Part shown: positions 9,921 to 18,049 of the stretch, one piece after another | How positions within the stretch are numbered: the stretch's first letter is position 1 | How the letters are laid out: the number at the start of each line of letters is the position of its first letter | Assembly: GCF_001269655.1 (NCBI RefSeq) | Contig: NZ_LHVE01000020.1 | Span: forward strand, 434,001-498,000 | From: Pseudomonas thivervalensis | GTDB lineage: Bacteria; Pseudomonadota; Gammaproteobacteria; Pseudomonadales; Pseudomonadaceae | Direction of reading: 5' to 3' | Length of the DNA stretch: 64,000 nt | Position numbers and translations under genes: made by a program | The notes under the pieces: model-generated | Told to the model about the DNA's origin: nothing | Database searches by the model: none | The model's input: the letters and a program-made list of their open reading frames with translations, nothing else

Positions 9921-10469
9921 CTAGAAATTGGCCGGTGTGGCTGCGCTGATCAGTCGCGCCGGCACATCGAACGGATTACGGAAACGGTGCGGCTTGGTGC
10001 TTTCGAAATAGTAGCTGTCGCCAGCCTCGAGCACGAAGGTTTCGGCGCCGACCACCAATTCCAGCCGCCCTTCCACCAGGATCCCGGTTTCTTCGCCCTC
10101 ATGAGTGAGCATCTCTTCGCCAGTGTCAGCACCCGGTGGATAGATTTCGTTGAGGAAGGCAATCGCCCGGCTCGGGTGCGCCCTGCCCACCAGCTTCATG
10201 GTCACGGCGCCGTCGGAGATGTCGATCAGTTCGTTGGCTTTGTAGACGATCTGGGTCGGTTTCTCCTGAAGGATCTCTTCGGAGAAAAACTCGACCATGG
10301 ACATGGGAATCCCGCCAAGGACCTTACGCAGCGAGCTGATCGAGGGGCTGACGCTGTTCTTCTCGATCATCGAAATAGTGCTGTTGGTGACGCCCGCGCG
10401 CTTGGCGAGTTCACGCTGGGAAAGGCCTTTGAGTTTACGAATGGATTGCAGTCGTTCACCGACGTCCAA
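9921..10469 (-). CDS. pauR: XRE/cupin regulator of polyamine catabolism (PauR-type)
   Basis: A 182-residue repressor with an N-terminal Cro/CI-type helix-turn-helix (about residues 5-60, containing GLSQRELAKRAGVTNSTISM) and a C-terminal cupin ligand domain (about 105-180). This is the PuuR/PauR architecture; in P. aeruginosa PauR represses genes for putrescine and cadaverine use through the gamma-glutamylation pathway. Candidate targets in the window are the amine oxidase gene at 14688 and kauB at 21160. It is read in the same direction as the dad genes, 128 bases downstream of dadX. The symbol rests on family and synteny. Confidence 0.8.
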   Translation of the reverse strand: MDVGERLQSIRKLKGLSQRELAKRAGVTNSTISMIEKNSVSPSISSLRKVLGGIPMSMVEFFSEEILQEKPTQIVYKANELIDISDGAVTMKLVGRAHPSRAIAFLNEIYPPGADTGEEMLTHEGEETGILVEGRLELVVGAETFVLEAGDSYYFESTKPHRFRNPFDVPARLISAATPANF

Positions 10470-10597
10470 TGCTGGAGCCTCCAGGGAATCAGGTTGTGTG
10501 GAAAGTGAGCGTTATCATGGCGACAGCGTTCAGTATTTACAACACTTTGACCCGAATCCTGTGCGGTGAAGCGACTTTCGGTAGGTCGCGCTTGCTG

Positions 10598-11671
10598 TCA
10601 GGCCCCGGAATAGAGCCGTGGCACCCGCCGCAGGTTACAGAAAATCTGGTAGGGAATCGTGTCGGCGGCCTTGGCGACGTCGCTGGCGAGGATATGCTTG
10701 CCCCACAACTCCACCGTCGAGCCGAGCCCGGCCTGGGGGACATGGGTCAAGTCGACAGCCAGCATGTCCATCGACACCCGCCCGACCAACTGGCTGCGCT
10801 GCCCCTCCACCAGCACCGGCGTACCGGTGGGGGCCTGGCGTGGGTAGCCGTCGGCATAACCCATGGCGACCACGCCAACCCGGGTCGGTTGCGTGGTGAC
10901 GAAGCGGGCGCCATAGCCCACCGGCTCGCCAGCGGGCAATTCGCGCACGCTGATGATCTTCGATTCCAGAGTCATTACCGGTTGCAGACGCGAAGCGACG
11001 GTGTTGGGCTCGTTGAAGGGCGTTGCGCCGTAGAGCATGATGCCCGGGCGTACCCAGTCGCTGGGTATCTGCGGCCAGCCCAGCACGGCCGGTGAGTTGC
11101 GCAGGCTGATCTGCGCCACCAGGCCCTGGCGGGCTTTGTCGAATATCGCCAGTTGCTCGGTGCTGCTGGGATCGTGCAGTTCATCGGCACGGGCGAAGTG
11201 GCTCATCAAGACAATCTTCGCCACGTTGCCGCTGGCGAGCAGGCGACGGTAGGCCGCCTGGTAATCCGCCGGATGCAGGCCGACCCGATGCATACCGGAA
11301 TCGAGCTTGAGCCAGACGCTGATCGGCTGGCTCAACGCAGCTTTTTCAATTGCTTCGAGCTGCCACAACGAATGCACCACGCACCAGAAATCGTGTTCGA
11401 CGATCAGCGGCAACTCATCGGCTTCGAAAAAACCTTCCAACAGCAGGATCGGCCCACGGATCCCGCCGGCCCGCAGTTCCAAGGCTTCTTCGATGCAGGC
11501 CACGGCGAACCCGTCCGCCATGTCCTGCAGCGCCTCGGCGCACCGCACCGCGCCGTGCCCGTAGGCATCGGCCTTGATCACCGCAAGGGCCTTGGCCCCC
11601 GTGACTTCGCGGGCCAATTGGTAGTTGTGACGCAGGGCTTGGAGATCGATCAGGGCACGGGCAGGACGCAT
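10598..11671 (-). CDS. dadX: Alanine racemase, catabolic (DadX type)
   Basis: A 357-residue fold type III PLP enzyme interconverting L- and D-alanine. The PLP-lysine motif AVIKADAYGHG lies near residue 33, and the catalytic tyrosine region GYGARFV is in the C-terminal beta domain. Placement third in dadA-ridA-dadX supports the catabolic role: L-alanine is racemised and D-alanine then oxidised by DadA. A 97-base gap separates it from ridA, so it may have its own promoter or be read through. Regulation by Lrp from the divergent gene is likely, as in P. aeruginosa. Confidence 0.94.
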   Translation of the reverse strand: MRPARALIDLQALRHNYQLAREVTGAKALAVIKADAYGHGAVRCAEALQDMADGFAVACIEEALELRAGGIRGPILLLEGFFEADELPLIVEHDFWCVVHSLWQLEAIEKAALSQPISVWLKLDSGMHRVGLHPADYQAAYRRLLASGNVAKIVLMSHFARADELHDPSSTEQLAIFDKARQGLVAQISLRNSPAVLGWPQIPSDWVRPGIMLYGATPFNEPNTVASRLQPVMTLESKIISVRELPAGEPVGYGARFVTTQPTRVGVVAMGYADGYPRQAPTGTPVLVEGQRSQLVGRVSMDMLAVDLTHVPQAGLGSTVELWGKHILASDVAKAADTIPYQIFCNLRRVPRLYSGA

Positions 11672-11768
11672 GGCGGCAGGCTTCTAGGCGGTCATGAATA
11701 AAAAACCGGCGCGGGCTGACGGCATGAACCACTAGCAGCGCCGGGAGAGGGATCGTTTGGGCCAGGTA

Positions 11769-12122
11769 TTAAGGCAGCGCAGCCACGACGGACAACTCCA
11801 CCAGGATCTCCGGCTCACACAGCTTGGCCTCTACCGTGGCCCGGGCCGGGGCGACGCCCTTGGGCAACCATTGGTCCCAGACCGCGTTCATGCCTTCGAA
11901 GTGGGCGTCGATGTCCTTCAGGTAGATCGTTACCGACAACAGCCGCGTCTTGTCGGTCCCGGACAGGTCCAGCAAGCGCTCGATATTGGCCAGGCATTCG
12001 CGGGTCTGCTGTTCAATACCGGCGTTCATGTCGTCGCCGACCTGCCCGGCCAGGTAAACGGTGCCGTTGTGCACGACAACCTGACTCATGCGGTCATTGG
12101 TGAGCTGGCGCTGGATTGACAT
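11769..12122 (-). CDS. RidA-family imine/enamine deaminase in the dad operon
   Basis: A 117-residue YjgF/YER057c/UK114 protein. The family hydrolyses reactive 2-aminoacrylate and related imines to keto acids. ATG at 12122 has a good AGGAG ribosome-binding site, and the gene overlaps the 3' end of dadA by 29 bases, so the two are translationally linked. DadA first produces an imino acid from a D-amino acid, which makes an imine deaminase a logical operon partner. A second RidA paralogue is encoded at 38444. Substrate preference is inferred from context. Confidence 0.9.
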   Translation of the reverse strand: MSIQRQLTNDRMSQVVVHNGTVYLAGQVGDDMNAGIEQQTRECLANIERLLDLSGTDKTRLLSVTIYLKDIDAHFEGMNAVWDQWLPKGVAPARATVEAKLCEPEILVELSVVAALP

Positions 12123-13398
12123 GTTTTGCAGACTCCTGGTGTTTACTGCCGTAACGGGAAATATCGAGGCCTTCGGCGCTGATCTGCGGCTTTTTCTTGG
12201 CCATCAGGTCGGCTAACAGGCGACCGGAGCCACAGGCCATGGTCCATCCGAGAGTGCCGTGGCCGGTGTTCAGGAACAGATTCTTGAAAGGCGTGGCGCC
12301 GACGATTGGCGTGCCGTCCGGGGTGGTCGGGCGCAAACCGGTCCAGAAACTGGCCTGGGCCAGATCGCCGCCCTGAGGATAAAGGTCGTTGACGATCATC
12401 TCCAGGGTTTCACGCCGACGTGGGTTGAGGGACAGGTCAAAACCGGCGATTTCCGCCATGCCGCCCACCCGGATGCGGTTGTCGAAGCGGGTGATCGCGA
12501 CCTTGTAGGTTTCGTCGAGAATGGTCGACGTCGGTGCCATTGCCGGGTTGGTGATCGGCACGGTCAGGGAATAACCCTTGAGCGGATACACCGGTGCACG
12601 AATCCCCAGGGGCTTGAGCAATTGCGGCGAGTAGCTGCCCAGGGCAAGTACATAGCGGTCGGCGGTTTCCAGCTTGCCGTCGATCCAGACACCGTTGATG
12701 CGATCACCGGCGAAGTCCAGGCGCTGGATGTCCTGGCCAAAGCGGAATTGCACACCCAGCTTCACCGCCATTTCCGCCAGGCGCGTGGTAAACATCTGAC
12801 AATCGCCGGTCTGGTCGTTAGGCAGGCGCAAGGCGCCGGCCAGGATGTCGGTGACATTGGCCAGGGCCGGCTCGACCCGGGCAATGCCTTCGCGGTCGAG
12901 CACTTCGAACGGTACGCCGGACTCTTTCAATACGGCGATGTCCTTCGTCGCGCCATCGAGCTGGGCCTGGGTGCGGAACAACTGCGTAGTCCCGAGGCTA
13001 CGGCCTTCGTAGGCAATGCCGGTTTCAGCGCGCAGTTCGTCGAGGCAGTCACGGCTGTACTCGGACAGGCGCACCATGCGCTCCTTGTTGATGGCATAGC
13101 GACTGGCGGTGCAGTTGCGCAGCATTTGCGCCATCCACAGGTACTGATCAACGTCGGCGGTGGCCTTGATCGCCAATGGCGCATGCCGTTGCAGCAGCCA
13201 TTTGATGGCCTTGAGCGGCACGCCCGGCGCGGCCCACGGCGAGGCATAACCCGGCGACACCTGGCCGGCGTTGGCGAAACTGGTTTCCATGGCAGGCGCT
13301 GGCTGACGGTCGACCACCACCACTTCAAACCCGGCACGGGCCAGATAATAAGCACTGACGGTACCGATGACGCCGCTACCCAAGACCAGAACGCGCAT
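12094..13398 (-). CDS. dadA: D-amino acid dehydrogenase small subunit
   Basis: A 434-residue FAD flavoprotein that oxidises D-alanine and other D-amino acids to keto acids and passes electrons to the respiratory chain. The N-terminal Rossmann motif reads VLGSGVIGTVSAYYLARAG, with NAGQVSPGYASPW typical of DadA and a C-terminal NTGHGTLGWTMACGSG. The frame is open upstream, but ATG at 13398 starts directly on the FAD motif and has GAGGG before it. It heads the dadA-ridA-dadX operon and is divergent from lrp across 156 bases. It is probably bound to the inner membrane's cytoplasmic face. Confidence 0.95.
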   Translation of the reverse strand: MRVLVLGSGVIGTVSAYYLARAGFEVVVVDRQPAPAMETSFANAGQVSPGYASPWAAPGVPLKAIKWLLQRHAPLAIKATADVDQYLWMAQMLRNCTASRYAINKERMVRLSEYSRDCLDELRAETGIAYEGRSLGTTQLFRTQAQLDGATKDIAVLKESGVPFEVLDREGIARVEPALANVTDILAGALRLPNDQTGDCQMFTTRLAEMAVKLGVQFRFGQDIQRLDFAGDRINGVWIDGKLETADRYVLALGSYSPQLLKPLGIRAPVYPLKGYSLTVPITNPAMAPTSTILDETYKVAITRFDNRIRVGGMAEIAGFDLSLNPRRRETLEMIVNDLYPQGGDLAQASFWTGLRPTTPDGTPIVGATPFKNLFLNTGHGTLGWTMACGSGRLLADLMAKKKPQISAEGLDISRYGSKHQESAKHVNPAPAHQ

Positions 13399-13510
13399 GT
13401 TGAAGCCCTCATCGCGGCTGAACCGCTGACGTTTGTTGTACATAGCTTTGATGGGCGCAGTGTAAAAAAGATCAGCCAGTGCTTTTCACTATATAAACAC
13501 CTATATTTGG

Positions 13511-13522
13511 CGAGAATTCTCG
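13511..13522. promoter_or_regulatory. Perfect 12-bp palindrome between dadA and lrp, candidate operator
   Basis: CGAGAATTCTCG is a perfect inverted repeat in the 156-base divergent control region, 32 bases before the lrp start. An A/T-rich stretch (13487-13508) adjoins it. An Lrp-binding role is inferred; the sequence is not an exact match to the E. coli Lrp consensus. Confidence 0.35.
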
Positions 13523-13554
13523 GCAAAACCCCTTTTCATGGAGGCGCATCACCT

Positions 13555-14043
13555 GTGCGTACCAACACCCAGACCAAACGCGAGCTGGACAAGATCGACC
13601 GCAATATCCTGCGCATTCTCCAGGCGGACGGACGAATCTCCTTCACCGAGCTGGGGGAAAAGGTCGGCCTCTCCACCACGCCCTGTACCGAGCGGGTACG
13701 GCGCCTGGAGCGCGAAGGCATCATCATGGGCTACAACGCCCGACTCAATCCGCAGCACTTGAAGGGCAGCCTGCTGGTGTTTGTCGAAATCAGCCTCGAC
13801 TACAAATCCGGCGACACCTTCGAAGAATTCCGACGCGCCGTGCTGAAATTGCCCCATGTGCTGGAATGTCACCTGGTGTCAGGGGATTTCGACTATCTGG
13901 TGAAGGCGCGGATTTCCGAGATGGCGTCGTACCGCAAGCTGCTGGGGGACATCCTGCTCAAGTTGCCCCATGTGCGCGAATCCAAGAGCTACATCGTGAT
14001 GGAAGAAGTGAAAGAGAGCTTGAACCTGCCGATTCCGGATTGA
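13555..14043 (+). CDS. lrp: Lrp/AsnC-family transcriptional regulator
   Basis: A 162-residue leucine-responsive regulator. An N-terminal helix-turn-helix (about 10-70, with GRISFTELGEKVGLSTTP) is followed by a RAM ligand-binding domain (about 75-155). GTG at 13555 has GGAGG ten bases upstream and yields the family-standard length. The same frame stays open far upstream over the antisense of dadA, which is a shadow. It is divergent from dadA; the orthologue (also called DadR) activates the dad operon in response to L-alanine in P. aeruginosa. Confidence 0.93.
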   Translation: MRTNTQTKRELDKIDRNILRILQADGRISFTELGEKVGLSTTPCTERVRRLEREGIIMGYNARLNPQHLKGSLLVFVEISLDYKSGDTFEEFRRAVLKLPHVLECHLVSGDFDYLVKARISEMASYRKLLGDILLKLPHVRESKSYIVMEEVKESLNLPIPD

Positions 14044-14075
14044 TGACTGCCTCCAGGCAAGGACTGTTGATCGTT

Positions 14076-14185
14076 GATCGTTCCCACGCTCCGCGTGGGA
14101 ATGCAGCCTGGGACGCTCTGCGTCCCCCAAGAGCCGAACGCGGAGCGTCCGTAAAGGCATTCCCACGCGGAGCGTGGGAACGATC
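14076..14185. repeat. Interspersed palindromic repeat, type D
   Basis: Perfect 29-base inverted arms (14076-14104 and 14157-14185), with core TTCCCACGCTCCGCGTGGGA, surround smaller hairpins such as GGGACGCTCTGCGTCCC. It sits between the convergent ends of lrp and the YkgJ gene. It is distinct from REP types A and B, and resembles a repeat I recall from many Pseudomonas genomes. Confidence 0.85.
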
Positions 14186-14188
14186 TCA

Positions 14189-14542
14189 TTAGACTAAGAC
14201 CTGCCGAGTGCTGGCCATGTACTCATGAATCTGCTTCTCGACCCGCGGATGAATCAGCTCCACCGGCCGCCGGCCATTGGGACACGGCAAGGTCGCCGTG
14301 GTGCCGAACAGCCGGCAGATCAGCGGTCGCTCGTCGTAGACGGTGCAACCGTTGGGCCCCAGGTGCACGCAGTCCAAGGCTTCCATGGCCGCGTCCTGTT
14401 CGGCGCGAGTCTTGCGGGGTAAGCGGGCCATTTCCTCGGGCGAGGTGGTGACCGGACCGCAGCAGTCATGGCAGCCCGGTACGCACTCGAACGAGGGAAT
14501 CTGCTGGCGTAGCGTGCGAATTTTTTGACTGTTGCAGCTCAT
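14189..14542 (-). CDS. YkgJ family cysteine cluster protein
   Basis: A 117-residue protein of the YkgJ/UPF0153 family. Eight cysteines include the grouped pattern CVPGCHDCCG near the N-terminus and CVHLGPNGCTVYDERPLICR in the middle, arranged as expected for a metal-binding cluster (Zn or Fe-S). The start at 14542 (MSCNSQKIRTL) is preferred over an upstream in-frame ATG at 14608, because the preceding residues look unlike the family; no strong ribosome-binding site helps. The function of the family is not established. Confidence 0.82.
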   Translation of the reverse strand: MSCNSQKIRTLRQQIPSFECVPGCHDCCGPVTTSPEEMARLPRKTRAEQDAAMEALDCVHLGPNGCTVYDERPLICRLFGTTATLPCPNGRRPVELIHPRVEKQIHEYMASTRQVLV

Positions 14543-14687
14543 CGAGACGGTTACCGAGAAGGACTGTCCGGGATTTTGCCTTAAAAGCCGCAGGCCAGAC
14601 AGCGCCAACCGACCGGTGTTGCCCAGGGAGGAATCTCCGGCTTATGCTCCGTAAAATTTCTCAAACACAATAATCAGGATTACGCAC

Positions 14688-16001
14688 ATGAACGCCCGTG
14701 TTCAGCAACCTGTCCCGAACCACGCGCACGCCGCCTCTTACTACGCCGCCAGCAGCCTGCCGCAACCGGACCATCCGGTGTTACAGGGTGAGTTGCGAGT
14801 GGACGTCTGCGTCGTCGGCGGCGGGTTCTCCGGGTTGAACACGGCGATCGAACTGGCCGAACGCGGCATGAGCGTGGTGCTGCTGGAAGCGCACCGGATC
14901 GGCTGGGGCGCCAGCGGGCGCAACGGCGGCCAATTGATCCGTGGCGTCGGCCATGGCCTCGACCAGTTCGCCCCGATCATCGGCACCGACGGCGTGCGCC
15001 AGATGAAACTCATGGGCCTTGAGGCGGTGGAAATCGTCCGGCAACGCGTTGAGCGTTTCCGGATTCCGTGCGATCTCACCTGGGGCTACTGCGACCTCGC
15101 CAACAAACCCAGCGACCTGGAAGGCTTCGCCGAAGACGCCGAAGAATTGCGCAGCCTGGGTTATCGCCACCCGACCCGACTGCTGCAAGCCGACGAAATG
15201 CACAGCGTCGTGGGTTCGGATCGCTACGTCGGCGGGTTGATCGACATGGGTTCAGGCCATCTGCACCCACTGAACCTGGCCTTGGGCGAAGCCGCCGCCG
15301 CGCAGCAACTGGGGGTCCGGCTGTTCGAGCAATCAGCGGTCACGCGTATCGACTACGGCCCTGAAGTGAAGGTGCACACCCAACAGGGCTCGGTCCGCGC
15401 CAAGACGCTGGTACTGGGCTGTAACGCCTACCTCAATGGACTCAATCCGCAACTCGGCGGCAAAGTCTTGCCGGCCGGAAGCTACATCATCGCCACCGAG
15501 CCCCTGAGCCAGGCCCAGGCCCAGGCACTGTTGCCGCAGAACATGGCGGTCTGCGACCAGCGTGTAGCGCTGGATTACTACCGGCTTTCGGCGGATCGAC
15601 GCTTGTTGTTTGGCGGGGCTTGTCATTATTCCGGCCGCGACCCGCAGGACATTGGCGCCTACATGCGTCCAAAGATGCTCAAGGTGTTCCCGCAACTGGG
15701 GGATGTGAAAATCGATTATCAATGGGGCGGGATGATTGGCATCGGTGCCAACCGTTTGCCGCAGATCGGCCGGCTCAAGGATCAACCCAATGTGTATTAC
15801 GCCCAGGCCTATTCCGGCCACGGGGTGAATGCCACGCACCTGGCCGGCAAATTGTTGGCCGAAGCCATCAGCGGGCAGCACGGCAGCGGTTTCGACCTGT
15901 TCGCCCAGGTCCCGCACATGACCTTCCCGGGTGGCAAGCATTTGCGCTCACCGCTGTTGGCGCTGGGGATGTTGTGGCATCGGTTGAAAGAATTGGTCTA
16001 A
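14688..16001 (+). CDS. FAD-dependent amine oxidase, gamma-glutamylputrescine oxidase type
   Basis: A 437-residue DAO-family flavoprotein. The dinucleotide-binding motif VCVVGGGFSGLNTAIELAE lies near residue 44, followed by ASGRNGGQLIRG, a PuuB/PauB hallmark, and a C-terminal FAD segment AYSGHGVNATHLAGK. It probably oxidises gamma-glutamylated polyamines to aldehydes, which KauB (21160) would then oxidise. Position matches PAO1 PA5309, recalled as a PauB paralogue. It is a single gene, likely repressed by the PauR-type regulator at 9921. Glycine-type amines remain possible substrates. Confidence 0.85.
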   Translation: MNARVQQPVPNHAHAASYYAASSLPQPDHPVLQGELRVDVCVVGGGFSGLNTAIELAERGMSVVLLEAHRIGWGASGRNGGQLIRGVGHGLDQFAPIIGTDGVRQMKLMGLEAVEIVRQRVERFRIPCDLTWGYCDLANKPSDLEGFAEDAEELRSLGYRHPTRLLQADEMHSVVGSDRYVGGLIDMGSGHLHPLNLALGEAAAAQQLGVRLFEQSAVTRIDYGPEVKVHTQQGSVRAKTLVLGCNAYLNGLNPQLGGKVLPAGSYIIATEPLSQAQAQALLPQNMAVCDQRVALDYYRLSADRRLLFGGACHYSGRDPQDIGAYMRPKMLKVFPQLGDVKIDYQWGGMIGIGANRLPQIGRLKDQPNVYYAQAYSGHGVNATHLAGKLLAEAISGQHGSGFDLFAQVPHMTFPGGKHLRSPLLALGMLWHRLKELV

Positions 16002-16009
16002 CCAAAAAC

Positions 16010-16104
16010 CGTGGCGAGGGAGCTTGCTCCCGCTCGGTTGCGCAGCGACCGCAAAATCTAAGGGTTGCTACGCAACCCAGCGGGAGCAAGCTCCCTCGCC
16101 ACAG
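16010..16104. repeat. REPIN, type B
   Basis: Inverted arms with core GTGGCGAGGGAGCTTGCTCC and its complement, the second REP class of this window, lie between the convergent oxidase and DUF1127 genes. Confidence 0.9.
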
Positions 16105-16129
16105 GGATTGTGCTGGGTTCTTTATCGCT

Positions 16130-16375
16130 TCAAAGCCGCCAGAACGGCTTGAGCCCCTCCTCCCGCGCCTGCTCCCGGCTCAGCCCGACGTCACGCAACT
16201 GTTCGGGTGTAAGTTCCAACAAGGCCTTGCGTGTATGCAGACGATGCCAGAACAGGGCCCAGCGACTCAGGCCGGACGGTGCATTGCGCAACGTCGCGCT
16301 GCGCAGCCCTTTCTCCTGCCCTGCCGCCAGTTCCTGACTGTGTAACGTCAGCCGCACATCGCTCAAGCCGTTCAT
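16130..16375 (-). CDS. Small DUF1127 (YjiS-like) protein
   Basis: An 81-residue protein whose C-terminal half has the DUF1127 pattern (tryptophan-rich start, RKALLELTPEQLRDVGLS, then REEGLKPFWR). These short basic, arginine-rich proteins occur widely in proteobacteria; some have been linked to RNA turnover and phosphate or carbon metabolism, but no function is settled for this one. It is divergent from the MocR regulator across 179 bases, a frequent arrangement in Pseudomonas that suggests it is the regulator's target. Confidence 0.85.
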   Translation of the reverse strand: MNGLSDVRLTLHSQELAAGQEKGLRSATLRNAPSGLSRWALFWHRLHTRKALLELTPEQLRDVGLSREQAREEGLKPFWRL

Positions 16376-16435
16376 TTTGATCGCTCCTGTTTACTTGGGT
16401 AGCCAGAGGTTTCATGATGCGCGGACGGCTAAAAG

Positions 16436-16522
16436 CAATACAGATTCAAACAATTTCTTTTATAAGCATACAGATTCGGTATTTCCGACACTGAATCGTC
16501 ATTTTCCAACCCAACTGTATTG
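16436..16522. promoter_or_regulatory. Putative MocR operator: two direct repeats and one inverted repeat
   Basis: ATACAGATTC occurs at 16438-16447 and again at 16468-16477, exactly 30 bases apart. CAATACAG at 16436-16443 is matched by its exact complement CTGTATTG at 16515-16522. Direct plus inverted boxes between divergent genes are the architecture known for MocR-type regulators. The site lies between the DUF1127 gene and the MocR gene. Confidence 0.55.
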
Positions 16523-16554
16523 GTTGCAGTTGTCCATCTCATCGGGAGCGCACC

Positions 16555-17988
16555 ATGACCCTCTACGTGAACCTCGCCGAACTGCTTGGCACCCGCATCG
16601 AACAGGGCTTCTACCGCCCCGGCGACCGGCTGCCGTCGGTGCGGGCATTGAGCACGGAACACGGAGTCAGTTTGAGTACGGTGCAGCAGGCTTATCGTGT
16701 GTTGGAGGACAGTGGGCTGGCGATGCCCAGACCCAAGTCCGGTTATTTCGTACCCGTGAGCCGCGAATTGCCGGACCTGCCGGTGGTAGGCCGTCCGGCC
16801 CAGCGCCCTGTGGATATTTCCCAGTGGGACCAGGTGCTGGAGCTGATACGCGCCGTACCGCGCCCGGACGTGGTGCAACTGGGACGCGGCATGCCGGATA
16901 TCAATTCGCCGACCATGAAACCGCTGCTGCGCAGCCTGGCGCAGATCAGCCGTCGACAAGACATGCCCGGCCTGTATTACGACAACATCTACGGCAACCT
17001 TGCATTGCGCGAGCAGATCGCCCGGCTATCGCTGGACTCTGGCTGCCAATTGGGCCCCAACGATTTAATCGTCACCACCGGCTGTCACGAAGCCCTGTCG
17101 GTCAGCATCCGCGCCACCTGCGAACAAGGCGACATCGTCGCGGTGGATTCACCCAGCTTTCACGGGGCCATGCAAACCCTCAAGGGCCTGGGCATGAAGG
17201 CTTTGGAAATCCCCACCGACCCGCTCACCGGCATCAGCCTGGATGCACTGGAACTGGCCCTGGAGCAATGGCCCATCAAGGCCATACAGTTGACCCCCAG
17301 CTGCAATAACCCGCTGGGCTACATCATGCCCGACGCCAACAAACGCGCGCTGCTGAACCTGGCACAGCGCTTCGACGTGGCGATTATCGAAGATGATGTG
17401 TATGGGGAATTGGCCTACACATACCCGCGCCCACGCACCATCAAGTCCTTCGATGAAGATGGCCGCGTCCTGCTCTGCAGTTCGTTTTCCAAGACCCTGG
17501 CGCCCGGCCTGCGCATTGGCTGGGTCGCGCCGGGTCGGTATCTGGAGCGGGTGCTGCACATGAAATACATCAGCACCGGTTCTACCGCGCCACAGCCGCA
17601 GATCGCCATCGCCGAATTTCTCAAGGGCGGGCATTTCGAACCCCATTTGCGGCGGATGCGTACGCAATACCAGCGCAATCGCGACGTGATGATCGACTGG
17701 GTCAGCCGCTACTTTCCCTCGGGCACCCGTGCCAGCCGCCCGCGGGGCAGTTTCATGCTGTGGATCGAATTGCCCGACGGCTTCGACACACTGAAGCTCA
17801 ATCGGGTCCTGTTGGACCAAGGCGTACAGGTCGCCGTCGGCAGCATTTTTTCGGCATCGGGCAAGTACCGCAACTGCCTGCGGATGAACTACGCTGCCAA
17901 GCCAACGGCCCAGATCGAAGAAGCCGTGCGCAAAGTCGGCGCGGCCGCCATCGCGTTGTTGAACGAAACCCAGCGCCACGTCGTCTGA
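16555..17988 (+). CDS. MocR-type GntR/aminotransferase regulator
   Basis: A 477-residue PLP-dependent MocR regulator. An N-terminal GntR winged helix (about 1-70, with GDRLPSVRALSTEHGVSLSTV) is joined to a fold type I aminotransferase domain. The expected PLP lysine lies in SFSKTLAPGLRIGW, with the substrate-binding NPLGYIMP and DDVYGEL upstream. Such proteins sense an amine or PLP derivative rather than transaminate. It is divergent from the DUF1127 gene with a likely operator between them. The phospholipase D-like lipoprotein follows after 61 bases. The ligand is not predictable. Confidence 0.92.
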   Translation: MTLYVNLAELLGTRIEQGFYRPGDRLPSVRALSTEHGVSLSTVQQAYRVLEDSGLAMPRPKSGYFVPVSRELPDLPVVGRPAQRPVDISQWDQVLELIRAVPRPDVVQLGRGMPDINSPTMKPLLRSLAQISRRQDMPGLYYDNIYGNLALREQIARLSLDSGCQLGPNDLIVTTGCHEALSVSIRATCEQGDIVAVDSPSFHGAMQTLKGLGMKALEIPTDPLTGISLDALELALEQWPIKAIQLTPSCNNPLGYIMPDANKRALLNLAQRFDVAIIEDDVYGELAYTYPRPRTIKSFDEDGRVLLCSSFSKTLAPGLRIGWVAPGRYLERVLHMKYISTGSTAPQPQIAIAEFLKGGHFEPHLRRMRTQYQRNRDVMIDWVSRYFPSGTRASRPRGSFMLWIELPDGFDTLKLNRVLLDQGVQVAVGSIFSASGKYRNCLRMNYAAKPTAQIEEAVRKVGAAAIALLNETQRHVV

Positions 17989-18049
17989 ACTTTACCCAGG
18001 GAAGCGGCACCCAACAGCCGATCAACGTGAACAAGCGGAACGATCCTAC

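Noticed and set aside
12259..13554. N-terminal extension of lrp covering dadA antisense
   Set aside because: The conserved protein starts at GTG 13555 with its own ribosome-binding site; the extension is low-complexity shadow.
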